Positions 1-11,500 of a stretch of DNA of 64,000 nt are shown here, piece after piece (within the stretch, counting starts at the first letter, position 1; each line of letters opens with the position of its first letter). Made by a program: the position numbers and the translations under genes. Source of the stretch: Tubulanus polymorphus. Its lineage: Eukaryota > Nemertea > Palaeonemertea > Tubulaniformes > Tubulanidae. The notes below the pieces were generated by a model. The model had not been told where the DNA came from and did no database searches. It saw only the letters and a list, made by a program, of their open reading frames with translations. The stretch spans positions 4,273,631-4,337,630 of the forward strand of contig NC_134033.1 of assembly GCF_964204645.1 (NCBI RefSeq), written 5' to 3'.

Positions 1-841
1 ATAGTCCAGAGCGTAAGGGTCCAAACGGTCAGAGTTAGGTTGGGTTTAGGGTTTTATAGGGAAAAATTATAGGTACAAATGTTATAAATGTAAATGTAGT
101 TAAAAGTTGCATAGCCGGCAGTCGAGCTTATGTGTTCAAGTCCCATTTTGAAATGTCAAAACTGATAAAGATAATTATCTAAGAACTACTTTAGTATATT
201 TAAGTGATGATATCTTAACTGCTGAAAAGTGAACTATCTGCAATAAACCGTTAAGCGGTTTCTAACCGCCATTTTGTTAGGGTACTTTTGTCCTGTATTT
301 TTGGTCATTTTTTTCTCTTTTTTAGGATCCATTTGTAATGCGATTTTTTTGTAACCGATTTTTATATCCCTTTCATGTCGCATTGTTGCAGAAATGACTT
401 TTGCATAACTGAAAACTATAGATTCATACGGTTTAAATGTTGTTTAAACTGACAATTTCCATCAATGGGCCAAAGAAACGTGATAAAACATGCATCACAA
501 TACAGGACAAAAGTGCCCTAACAAAATGGCGGCTATAGTAACTGTAAGTTATAGGAACCTTGTTATAACGAGTTCGGATATAAAGATTTATCAGTCATTA
601 CTAACCGAGAATTTCATCCCAAATCGAATAATTTCAATATATTCACACCGGATATGCCGTTTGACGATGGTCGGCAACTTCGGGGTACGCGATAAAAGAA
701 GCCCCGTTTGGTAGGCGCAGTCTTTACTGTGGTTCATCGTAATATTTTCAAATATCGTATTATGTGTAAAGTTTAGCTAGCGGTTATCACTAAAGCTGCA
801 TTGTAGAGGAAATAAGTTATAATCATTCATCAATATTACCA
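1..841. repeat. Spacer 3' of receptor copy A with foldback-element remnant
   Basis: No gene is seen. Positions about 60-155 match the spacer repeat found at about 7,640-7,720, 15,330-15,405, 33,530-33,600 and 40,740-40,820. Positions about 255-545 are a shortened copy of the foldback element best preserved at 40,958-41,643: the left end reads outward as GCCGCCATTTTGTTAGGG and the right end carries its reverse complement near 520-540. The centre has been deleted relative to the long copy. The short plus-strand reading frame at 490-714 lies across the right arm and is not considered coding. Confidence 0.6.
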
Positions 842-3800
842 TCATTTTATTGGTTGTCGTTTTCTGCGTTTATTTCGAGCTCGTATGGATTTCATATCGA
901 TAGTTAGAATAGTGTAAAGAAGCGGGTTCAGAGTTGAGTTTATCGGCAAGAAAAGAACGGCCAGCCAAGCGGCAACCTGGTTCGGTATCTCGACCGAAAA
1001 TACGGCGCAAAACTGAACGATTATCAACGGTAACCAGCAAAATAAATTACAAAGATTGATGACTAAACTGCGTCGAGCTAGAACGAGTTCTGTAGGATCA
1101 GCTCTACCCGAACCGGACCTGCTTCCCGATACATACTTGTACATCTGCGCGTACGACATCATTATCAGAGTGAGAATGATCGCGTTTAATACAGCGAATA
1201 TAGCGAACGAATATTGCCAACCGTTGACATCTATAGATATTAAATTCATAGGTAAACAGATACCCGTACTACCGTAAAAATTATCACCGAAATAAGACGA
1301 CCGAGACAGCGGTAGAAAGGCGATTAAACTCAGAAATATCCAGCATAAACAAGACAGAATCATAATTATATTTGAGGATAAAACCGGGTTACCGGAAAAT
1401 GGATCGATTATATTCGAATATCTGAAACGCGTGAGGAGAAGGAGAAATGTTAAAGATCCTTCGCAAGATATCGTCACCACAATTCCGGCAACACCGCATA
1501 ATGAACTACGAGTCCAGGTTTCAGAATTCAGAAAATAAACACCTTTATAAACGTGATCAGTTGCAGCGATCAGAAACAGATAAACAGACATCAGGAAATC
1601 ACAAAGCGCGATATTAATGATGAGGATATCCGACGATTTATTTTGCGTTTCTGACGAAACTCGAACCGACCTTAAACGAAATAAGATAACGGTTATATTG
1701 GAAACGAACGTAAAACAAGCGATGATCCAGATAACAGCTGTGAGGACAGTGTTCTCAATGAGGTCTGAACACGATGAGAATTGATCAGGATCCGGGAGAC
1801 ACCGGTCAATATTCGGCGCCATACAACAGAATTTATACGCGTCCGAAGCGAGAAAATATAAAGACGTCAGATTATCGAAGATATTATTTTCCGTAGAAAT
1901 TTTCCGAGAATTGTTGGTGAAATCTAGAACTCCCAGTGAACTCAATCCAGTAAACGCGTATCTGGATATTGATTCGATTACGTTACTGCTGATATTCAAA
2001 TACTTCAGCGCTGGTAAACCTCGGAATACGTTACGAGTAAGAATCGATATAGAGAGTTCACGGAGATCCATAACCGGAAGTGACGTCAAACCGTCGAAGC
2101 TTCCATCGTTCAAATATCTCAGCGGATTTCCAGAGAGTAAAAGTTGTTTCAAACTGTTTAAACCAGTGAATGTATCAGCGTGTAGTGATACTAGGCGATT
2201 AAACGACAGATCTAATGTATTTAGATTGCGTAGATTAGAAAACGCGTTGGAGACAATATCAGATAAATCATTACGGGAAATATTGAGTAAGAAAAGGTAC
2301 AGAAAAGAGGAAAATGTCGATTCATTGAATCTAACTCGATTATTCGATAAAATCAAAACTCGAGTCGACGCGGAAAAAATTCGAGAAATATTCGATAATA
2401 AAGTATTTTCACAATCGATGAAACGACCTTGACATTTACAATAGTTAGGACACGTGACGTCGCAGTAAGCCTCGTCATCCGAGTTATGTTTACAATTAAC
2501 GACGCCATCGCAAACTTCCGACTGAGGAATACATCGATGTTCGTCAGCGCATTTAAACATTCCCGGACACGAAAACGTTTCGCAATTGAATTCATCTTCT
2601 GAATTGGGACAATCTGATCGACCATCGCACACGTGTCTAATCGGTATACAGAAAGACGATGGACATTTCACTGTACCAGCTGGACATTCAAACTCATTAC
2701 AATTCAGTAAATGTTCGAGTCTTCTACAAACAGGAAAACCTGTCGGCATTCTTTCTAAAATACATCTATCTCTTCTCGCGTAACAATGAGGAGAATCGAA
2801 TGAACATCTTTGTTTATCCGATTCTGTACAGAGTGAAGTGAAATTGGTCGTGCAGTAGTTCTCTGTAGTGCAGTGAATTTGTGGTTTGATTGTTATATTG
2901 GTCTTTACTATTTCATCTTCTTCGAGGTCACCGCCACAATCTACAACACCATCCCGATATAACAGAGAACTGATACATTCGCCATTTACGCACAAAAACC
3001 CGTTACATTCGTCCGAAGAGCAGCCGATCTCATCGGATGTATCTTGGCAATCAACCAATCCATCACATCGTTTATATTTACCCACACATTGTCCGTCGTT
3101 ACACTTAAATTGATCAGACGAACATAAAATATGATAGCACGAGTTCTCATCCGAGCCATCGACGCAATCTCTCATAAAGTCACAGAAACCGCTAATCGAT
3201 ATAACCTGTCCATCGTTACAGCGGAACTGACTGTGTAAATTTATACCCGCACAATTGAGTTCATCTTCACCGTGTTGACAGTCGTGTCTGGTATCACATA
3301 CGCGATGGTCGCTGATACATCTTTGATCGTTACATTTAAACTGCCACGATTTACAACCGCTTACAGAAGCTAACTCTTCATCAGTTACATCATAGGAACA
3401 TAGCACGGAATGCGCTTCATCTGTGACATTATCGAAGGCAGTCACTGACCATTTCACTGTTTGAAAATATGTTATCCAATCTCTAATTACAACTGGTTTT
3501 ATTGCCATAATTCTTCCGCTGGTATGATTTGTCAGTATAGCGCCATATTGATGCAGATAGTGGAAAACATTTATCAAGTACTGGATTTCAATATTAGATG
3601 TTATTATACCTATGTCTCCGCCGATTGTAAGACACATTTCTCTGGCGGTTTGGATTGTTAAACTTTCAGTATGGAGCGTTTGCCAGTCTGTAAGTATCTG
3701 ATAGCAATGCGCTTCTATATGAATCCATCCTCTTAGACACGTGGAGTTAAATCGTTCGAAGTTGTTCCGTGCTATTTCAGTTGTATCGTTTTGTGAAGAT

Positions 3801-6800
3801 GCATTAAAATCGTTTATTTCTGTTTCACAAATGAATGTCGTGTGCTTCTCCTCGATTTGACACGGGAATCGAACCCAGTTCGCCGATCCTCGTGGATTAT
3901 TAAGTATCATCGCCGTACACGGCATATTGACGTCATTTATCGGTTGTTTTCTTAGCGGAGATATCAATCCTCGAATAACTTCTGGTATCGTTTCATTAAC
4001 AGCAGCAGGTTCGAACCATTCTGTGTAACTGAACGGTTTCCCATCAGACCACGAGTAATAACCACTGGACTCCTTTAATTAAAAAAAAAAAAACAAAAAA
4101 AAAACAAACACTTGTTATACGTACATTGCAGAAAACTTTTTGGATTATTTTCTCTGTGTTCTAATCATTTTTGGAATAACTTCATATCTTGACACATGAC
4201 AAGAATATAGATCATAATCATCAAAGCTCAATTAGATGATTGATATTTGATATGTATTTTACCTGCCATTTCAGTCCAATCATCACAATAAGCGCCGCCT
4301 GTGAATATGCCTCATGAAGCAGTTTTGTAGCGAACAGCTTTTTCACGGCCATCATTTCATGTTGAGAGTTGATACTGAGAAGATGTCCACCATATTTCTG
4401 TTGACAGTAAATTTCAGCGTTCTCCCAATTCAGACGTTCGTGTTTAATGTATCTAATACACGAAACGCCTGAATCTAGAAAATCTGATCGGCAGCCATTG
4501 ATTCGATGTTTCAGTAAAGGCGATTGTTCTAAAGTGTATTGAATTCGAAATATTGGCATGTACATTGATAACTCAAAATACAAGTCATACCCGAGTAGAC
4601 TGTACAATACAAGTCCTGCTAATGCGTTATTTTCACATATTTTTGTTATATGACGGGTTTCAGTAAAGGAAAATGAATTATTTGGATCATCAAATATTTT
4701 AATAATTTGTCTTAGTAATATTGATCCCCTTGTGCGGGTACCAACAAATTCGGAGCATGATGTTTGTCCGATAAATTTAAACAGGAATCTGATGTAATGA
4801 TTTATATTTTTGTCAGTAGGAAAAGAGAAAATAAAGAATATAGTTGAGGAGGTTGATAATCCAGGGAAGTTTGGTGACTGCACGAGTCCACAATCTACAG
4901 CGTCCCAAGAAATTCCACCAAATGTTCCTGGAATATGTAGACTTTGTTTTAATTTCTGACATTTACGTCGTAATACAATCATTAGTGGTGAACTCCAGAA
5001 TTTATATTTAGTGAGTAATAATTTCACATGGTTAAATACGAGACTGGTATTTAACAATTGACTATTGAGACTTATCGCTGAACAGGGATTCATAGCTCCA
5101 CGATAACAACTGTCAATTTGATATTCGTGTTCTGATAATACATCAATATTTTCAATCGGTAGGCGTCGATTTTCAGGTGTAATCATGAGACAGTATGACG
5201 TCATAGTGATTTGTCGTTCTCCTTCCTGTAGAACATACCCGTCACAATCAGTTGGAACTAATTTTAGTGTACCAGTTACTAGTAGATCTTGCCAGTTGTA
5301 AGCGAATGCTACTACAGTAACCGGTCCACCTGATGTAATCAGGCTGACGACAGATCGACCGTAGTTTGAACCAGGACAATACGGACCATAGTGTCTAGCT
5401 GTGAAATTACCACCATCAAATATATGAAAACCAGCTCTCTCACAATTCTCTGATGAAACTGTTAGTTTTAATCTGCGTGATAAATACTCATAGATGTCGA
5501 TTTTCGAGCTGAATGCAAATCTACTGATACGATATTGTAACTTCCGTTTCGAATAACGGGGGAACAGACTGTAATATGGCACTAAATGATTATTTCCTAC
5601 CTACAATAGATGCAAGCATAAGTAAATCATCGGTATTCAATTATTGTTCAATATGCCGCATTTTCCTTTGCCATTTAGCCGAAAATATTGCGACTCTGTC
5701 GTTAAAGGGTCAATGACTTATGTTCGATCAGGTTTGATTTAAAAGATTACGATTCATTTGAATTTTACACATTATTTCATCGTTATTAAATAATTTAAAT
5801 TCAATACAAGAAATTAAAGATATATTTTCATGCTGTTTTAACTCACTTTTTTATCTTCCACTTTGACGTCTGTTTCCTTCAATGATTCTATTTTGTATTC
5901 GATCGATGTTGAATTCCTCAACGATTTTCCGAAAAGATTCTCTAATGACAATAAACACAATATCACGAGAAATCCGTCAGATTTTACGCCTAACGATTCC
6001 AGGTAGTTTTCGCCGGGTAAAATATCAGTTCCGACAACCGTTAAACCCTCCAGTTTATAAACACCGATGACGTCACCGGAATTGACGAGATCACGTGACC
6101 AGTTGAAGACGACGTACTGCAGTATTTCAGCTGTGATAGACCAGCAGTATAAGCGTTTCGACTGAGTTATTACGTGCGGCCTATCACCAGGAATGAGCAC
6201 TCCGGATCTGTTTTTACAGATCGGAATCGATGGATTCGAAATATTCCAATTTGATATCCTATACAGTTTTACAAATAGATTAGTTTTCAGATTTAATCCG
6301 GCCTGTTTCATTGAAAAAGTGACGACAGCTCTGTTACTTTTCGTGTAAATAGAGATGGGCGGATGTCCGGTTTGTTCCCGTATATTCATTATAGGTTCAC
6401 TTGTGTTCCATCCGTCATAAATTTGAACGGTCACATGTAAACCTGGTTGTTCTAATCTTAAGTCTATTTTCTCAAAAGTCAAATTCATACCGAAACCCTC
6501 TGGTAACCCGGACCACTCCAACTGGAACAGGCGACAAAATACATTCATGAAAATTGCATATTTGTAACCATTTTCAAAAGTTTGTAATTGTTTTATCCTA
6601 TTTGAGTAACAATCGTGAACAGTTTTCAGATGTTTTTCCTCCAAACGATAAAATACATAAACTCGACTTCCTTTCACAACATCATTTACATCACTCTTAA
6701 ACATTAACGTTAATGAATTACTGCGGTAGATATCTAATTGTTTTCCAGCACCGCACAGTAAGTTATCAGAATCGCTGATGCGAAGATAGTTATCTCCACA

Positions 6801-7073
6801 GAATATAGACGGCTCGATGTCGTAGTAAACTTGGACGTGAAAGATACCCGGTAAAGAGCTGTTGACGAACCAACGACATTCAACACCGCGCGTAAACGAC
6901 GGATAATTCGGTGAAACGATGTAACCGGACGTAGAATCGAGTGAAAACCACGTATTGTTACACCGTGAACTGACAGTTACAGACGGTTGATCGGTAGAGA
7001 TCCGATCAGTCGTCTGAACCGACGACAGTTTCATTAGTAGAATGAGTAATAACGTTAAGAGACTGCGCGTCAT
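842..7073 (-). CDS. Receptor copy A: CUB / C-type lectin / LDLa / LRR / 7TM GPCR (GRL101-like), intact
   Basis: Three exons, 7073-5847, 5600-4263 and 4072-842, are joined by GT/AG introns in phase 0 and predict 1,931 residues. Residues 1-20 form a signal peptide. Residues 38-144 are a CUB domain, followed by two CUB-like stretches to about 373. Exon 2 adds a CUB-like module (about 460-530), another CUB from Cys646 (CGLVQSPNFPG) and the start of a C-type lectin domain at Cys779, which finishes in exon 3 at about 937. A second lectin-like domain spans 967-1080. LDL-receptor class A repeats span about 1095-1234 (four, the last divergent) and 1318-1392 (two). A cysteine-rich cap (1396-1409) precedes leucine-rich repeats (about 1424-1600). 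Seven helices run from about 1631 to 1911, with TRFRY after helix 3 and NPLLY in helix 7. The LDLa-LRR-7TM core matches the relaxin-receptor/GRL101 (type C LGR) family. Coupling and ligand are unknown. The start is the ATG before the signal peptide. Confidence 0.88.
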
Positions 7074-8531
7074 GTTGACATTCGATCAGTTTAACTCTAA
7101 CTACGGCGAATAGATTTAATCCAATTAATGTTGGGCGTTTCCGAGTTAGAGAGAGAGAGAGAGCGGTAGAGAGGATGAGTCAGACTACACGGCGCTCATT
7201 AAAAATAATTCGATAATTTACGAAACCGAGTAATGATTAACGAGATTAAAAATGCAATGCGACATTTAGTGCCTAGTCAGTTGTATATGTATATATTTAT
7301 GGATACAATTTGAAAACGTCCTTCGTTCAATGGTAAACCGACAACGCTACAGTGGCAAGCGAGGATTCAGCGATAATCCTACAGGTGTCGCTAGTGGTCA
7401 CTGGGTCACCGCGCTGCGAATTTATTTTTTACAAGAGACCCGCGCATGCGCAGTAATAAACACCACGACCATTTAATGATCGTCAGTAGAAAACGGCGGC
7501 GTTTAAAAAAGTAGATTTTTCTTTACATAGTAGTTATTCTATCTCTAGAGAGTCCTGAACGTAAGGTTATTAGCTTTGCGCTAAGGTCCAATGGGTCAGA
7601 GTTAGGTAGTGTAAGCTTAGCTTTAGGATTAGTTTTTTAACGGGAAAAATTATAGGTACAAATGTAATAAATGTAGTTATAAATGTACCTTGCGTGTTCA
7701 AATCCCATTTTGAAATGTAAACTTCGTGGTCAGTTTATGACGCACGCATAGCAATCCAAGTACTGAACTTAGACGTTCCTTATTTTCCGAGACATCTTTT
7801 TTCTCCTAAAGAAATCAAAAATTTCAGGAACTGTGCGCATAAACGCACCCTTTCAAATGAGAATGACACCCATATACTGGAATACACGCGTAGAAAACAG
7901 CGCCGAAACTAAGAGTGACAATAGACGCGCTGCAGTTAAATAGCTATAGTATGAAAAATTGGGAAGATATCTTAACATTTTAATAATGCAGTTCAGCATC
8001 CTGGATTTTAATACGCGCTTAAAAAAACTGACCGACGATTTTCACATCGCTCTCATGTCGCATTGTGGAAAATTTGAGAGATGTTTTTTGCATCTCTGAA
8101 AACTATAGATTCATACGGTTTAAATGTCGTCAAAACTGTCAAATTCCATCAATGGACCAAAGAAACGTGATACAGGACAAGAGTGCCCTAACAAAATGGC
8201 GGCTATAGTTACTGTATGTTTTTTGAACCTTGTTATAACGAGTTCGGATATAAAGATTAATCAGTCATTACGAACCGAGAATTTCATCCGAATCGGATAA
8301 TTTCAATAATTTTAAACCGGATATGCCGGGTGACGATGGTCTGCAATCTCGGGGTACGCGTTAAAAGAAGTCCCGCTGGGTAGGCGCTGTCTGAACTGTG
8401 GTTCATCGTAATATTTTCAAATACCGTGTTATGTTTAATGTCTGATCGTGTTTTTTGAAAAGTGTAGCGGTTATCACTAAAACTGCATTGTAGAGGAAAT
8501 AATTTATAATCATTCTTCATCAATACTATCA
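7074..8531. repeat. Spacer between copies A and B: shared 5' block and foldback fragments
   Basis: Positions 7074-7310 are the upstream block shared by all five copies, with a GA microsatellite near 7,150, about 80 bases before the start codon. It is a candidate promoter, but no clear TATA box was identified. Positions about 7,550-7,720 carry the spacer repeat. Positions about 7,730-8,220 resemble the centre and right arm of the foldback element, ending in the same AAAATGGCGGCTATAGT terminus. No gene is supported. Confidence 0.55.
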
Positions 8532-11500
8532 TCATTTCATTGGTTGTCGTTTTCTGCGTTTATTTCGAGCTCGTATGGATTTCATATCGATAGTTAGAAT
8601 AGTGTAAAGAAGCGGGTTCAGAGTTGAGTTTATCGGCAAGAAAAGAACGGCCAGCCAAGCGGCCACCTGGTTCGGTATCTCGACCGAAAATACGGCGCAA
8701 AACTGAACGATTATCAACGGTAGCCAGCAAAATAAATTACACAAATTGATCACTAAACTGCGTCGAGCTAGAACGAGTTCTGTAGGATCAGCTCTTCCCG
8801 AACCGGACCTGCTTCCGGATACATACTTGTACATCTGCGCGTACGACATCATTATCAGAGTGAGAATGATCGCGTTTAATACAGCGAATATAGCGAACGA
8901 ATATTGCCAACCATTGACATCTATAGATATCAAATTCATAGGTAAACAGATACCCGTACTACCGTAAAAATTATCACCGAAATAAGACGACCGAGACAGT
9001 GGCAGAAAGGCGATTAAACTCAGAAATATTCAGCATAAACAAGACAGAATCACAATGATATTTGAGGATAAAACCGGGTTACCGGAAAATGGGTCGATTA
9101 TATTTGAATATCTGAAACGCGTGAGGAGAAGGAGATATGTTAAAGAGCCTTCGCAAGATATCGTCACAACAATTCCGGCAACAGCGCATAATGAACTGCG
9201 AGTCCAAGTTTCAGAATTCAGAAAATAAACACCTTTATAAACGTGATCTGTTGCAGCGATCAGAAACAGATAAACAGACATCAGCAAATCACAAAGCGCG
9301 ATATTAATGATGAGGATATCCGACGATTTATTTTGCGTTTCTGACGAAACTCGAATCGACCTAAAACGAAATATAATAACGGTAATATTGGAAGCGCAAG
9401 TAAAACAAGCGATGATCCAGATAACAGCTATGAGGACAGTGTTCTCAATGAGGTCCGAACACGATGAGAATTGGTCAGGATCCGGGAGACACCGGTCAAT
9501 ATTCGGCGCCATACAACAGAATTAATACGCGTCCGAAGCGAGAAAATATAAAGACGTCAGATTATCGAAGATATTATTTTCCGTAGAAATTATCCGAGAA
9601 TTGTTGGTGAAATCTAGAACTCCCAGTGAACTCAACCCAGTAAACGCGTATCTGGATATTGATTCGATTACGTTACTGCTGATATTCAAATATTTCAGCG
9701 CTGGTAAACCTCGGAATACGTTACGAGTAAGAAAAGAAATAGAGAGTTCACGGAGATCCATAACCGGAAGTGACGTCAAACCATTGAAGCTTCCATCGTT
9801 CAAATATCTCAGCGGATTTCCGGCGAGTAAAAGTTGTTTCAAACTGTTTAAACCAGTGAATGTATTAGCATGTAGTGATACTAGGCGATTATACGACAGA
9901 TCTAATGTATTTAGATTGCGTAGATTAGAAAACGCGTTGGAGACAATGTCAGATAAATCATTACGGGAAATATTGAGTAAGAAAAGGTACAGAAAAGAGG
10001 AAAATGTCGATTCATTGAATCTAACTCGGTTATTCGATAAAATCAAAACTCGAGTCGACGCGGCAAAAATTCGAGAAATATCCGATAAAAAAGTATTTTC
10101 ACAATCGATGAAACGACCTTGACATTTACAATAGTTAGGACACGTGACGTCGCAGTAAGCCTCCTCATCCGAGTTATGTTTACAATTAACGACGCCATCG
10201 CAAACTTCCGACTGAGGAATACATCGATGTTCGTCAGCGCATTTAAACATTCCCGGACACGAAAACGTTTCGCAATTGAATTCATCTTCTGAATTGGGAC
10301 AATCTGATCGACCATCGCACACGTGTCTAATCGGTATACAGTAAGACGATGGACATTTCACTGTACCAGCTGGACATTCAAACTCATTACAATTCAGTAA
10401 ATGTTCGAGTCTTCTACAAACAGGAAAACCTGTCGACATTCTTTCTAATATACATCTATCTCTTCCCGCGTAACAATGAGGAGAATCGAATGAACATCTT
10501 TGTTTATCCGATTCGGTACAGAGTGAAGTGAAATTGGTCGTGCAGTAGTTCTCTGTAGTGCAGTGAATTTGTGGTTTAATCGTTATGTTGGTTGTTACTA
10601 TTTCATCTTCTTCGAGGTCCCCGCCACAATCTACAACACCATCCCGATACAACAGAGAACTGATACATTCAATATTTACGCACAAAAACCCGTTACATTC
10701 GTCCGAAGAGCAGCCGATCTCATCGGATTTGTCTTGACAATCAACCAGTCCATCACATCGTTTATATTTAACGACACATTGTCCGTCGTTACACTTAAAC
10801 TGATCAGAGGATCATGAAATATGATAGCACGAGTTCTCATCCGAGCCATCGACGCAATCTCTCATAAAGTTACAGAAACCGCTAATCGATATAACCTGTA
10901 CATCGTTACAGCGGAACTGACTGTGTAAATTTATATCCGTACAATCGAGTTCATCTTCACCGTGTTGACAGTCGTGTCTGGTATCACATACGCGATGGTC
11001 GCTGATACATCTTTGATCGTTACATTCAAACTGCCACGATTTACAACCGCTTATAGAAGCTAACTCTTCACCAGTTACATCGTAGGAACATAGCACGGAA
11101 TGCGCTTCATCTGTGACATTATCGAAGGCAGTCACTGACCATTTCACTGTTTGAAAATATGTTATCCAATCTCTAATTACAACTGGTTTTATTGCCATAA
11201 TTCTTCCGCTTGTATGATTAGTCAGTATAGCGCCATATTGATGCTGATAGTGGAAAACATTTATCAAATACTGAATTTCAATATTAGATGTTATTATACC
11301 TATGTCTCCACCGATTGTAAGACACATTTCTCTAGCTGTTTGGATTGTTAAACTTTCAGTATAAAGCGTTTGCCAGTCTGTAAGTATCTGATAGCAATGC
11401 GCTTCTATACGAATCCACCCTCTTAGACACGTGGAGTTAAATCGTTCAAAGTTGTTTCGAGTTATTTCAGTTGTATAGTTTTGTGAAGATGTATTTAAAT

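Noticed and set aside
1911-2432. Plus-strand frame of 173-177 codons recurring at the same place in all five receptor copies (also 9601-10122, 16945-17474, 27787-28320, 35135-35668)
   Set aside because: It is the exact antisense of the leucine-rich-repeat region. Its conservation follows from the sense gene, and it has no start context or domain of its own.
842-4072. Treating exon 3 as a separate, shorter GPCR gene and exons 1-2 as a separate CUB gene
   Set aside because: The first C-type lectin domain is split across exons 2 and 3, and the splice sites and phases are conserved in all five copies.
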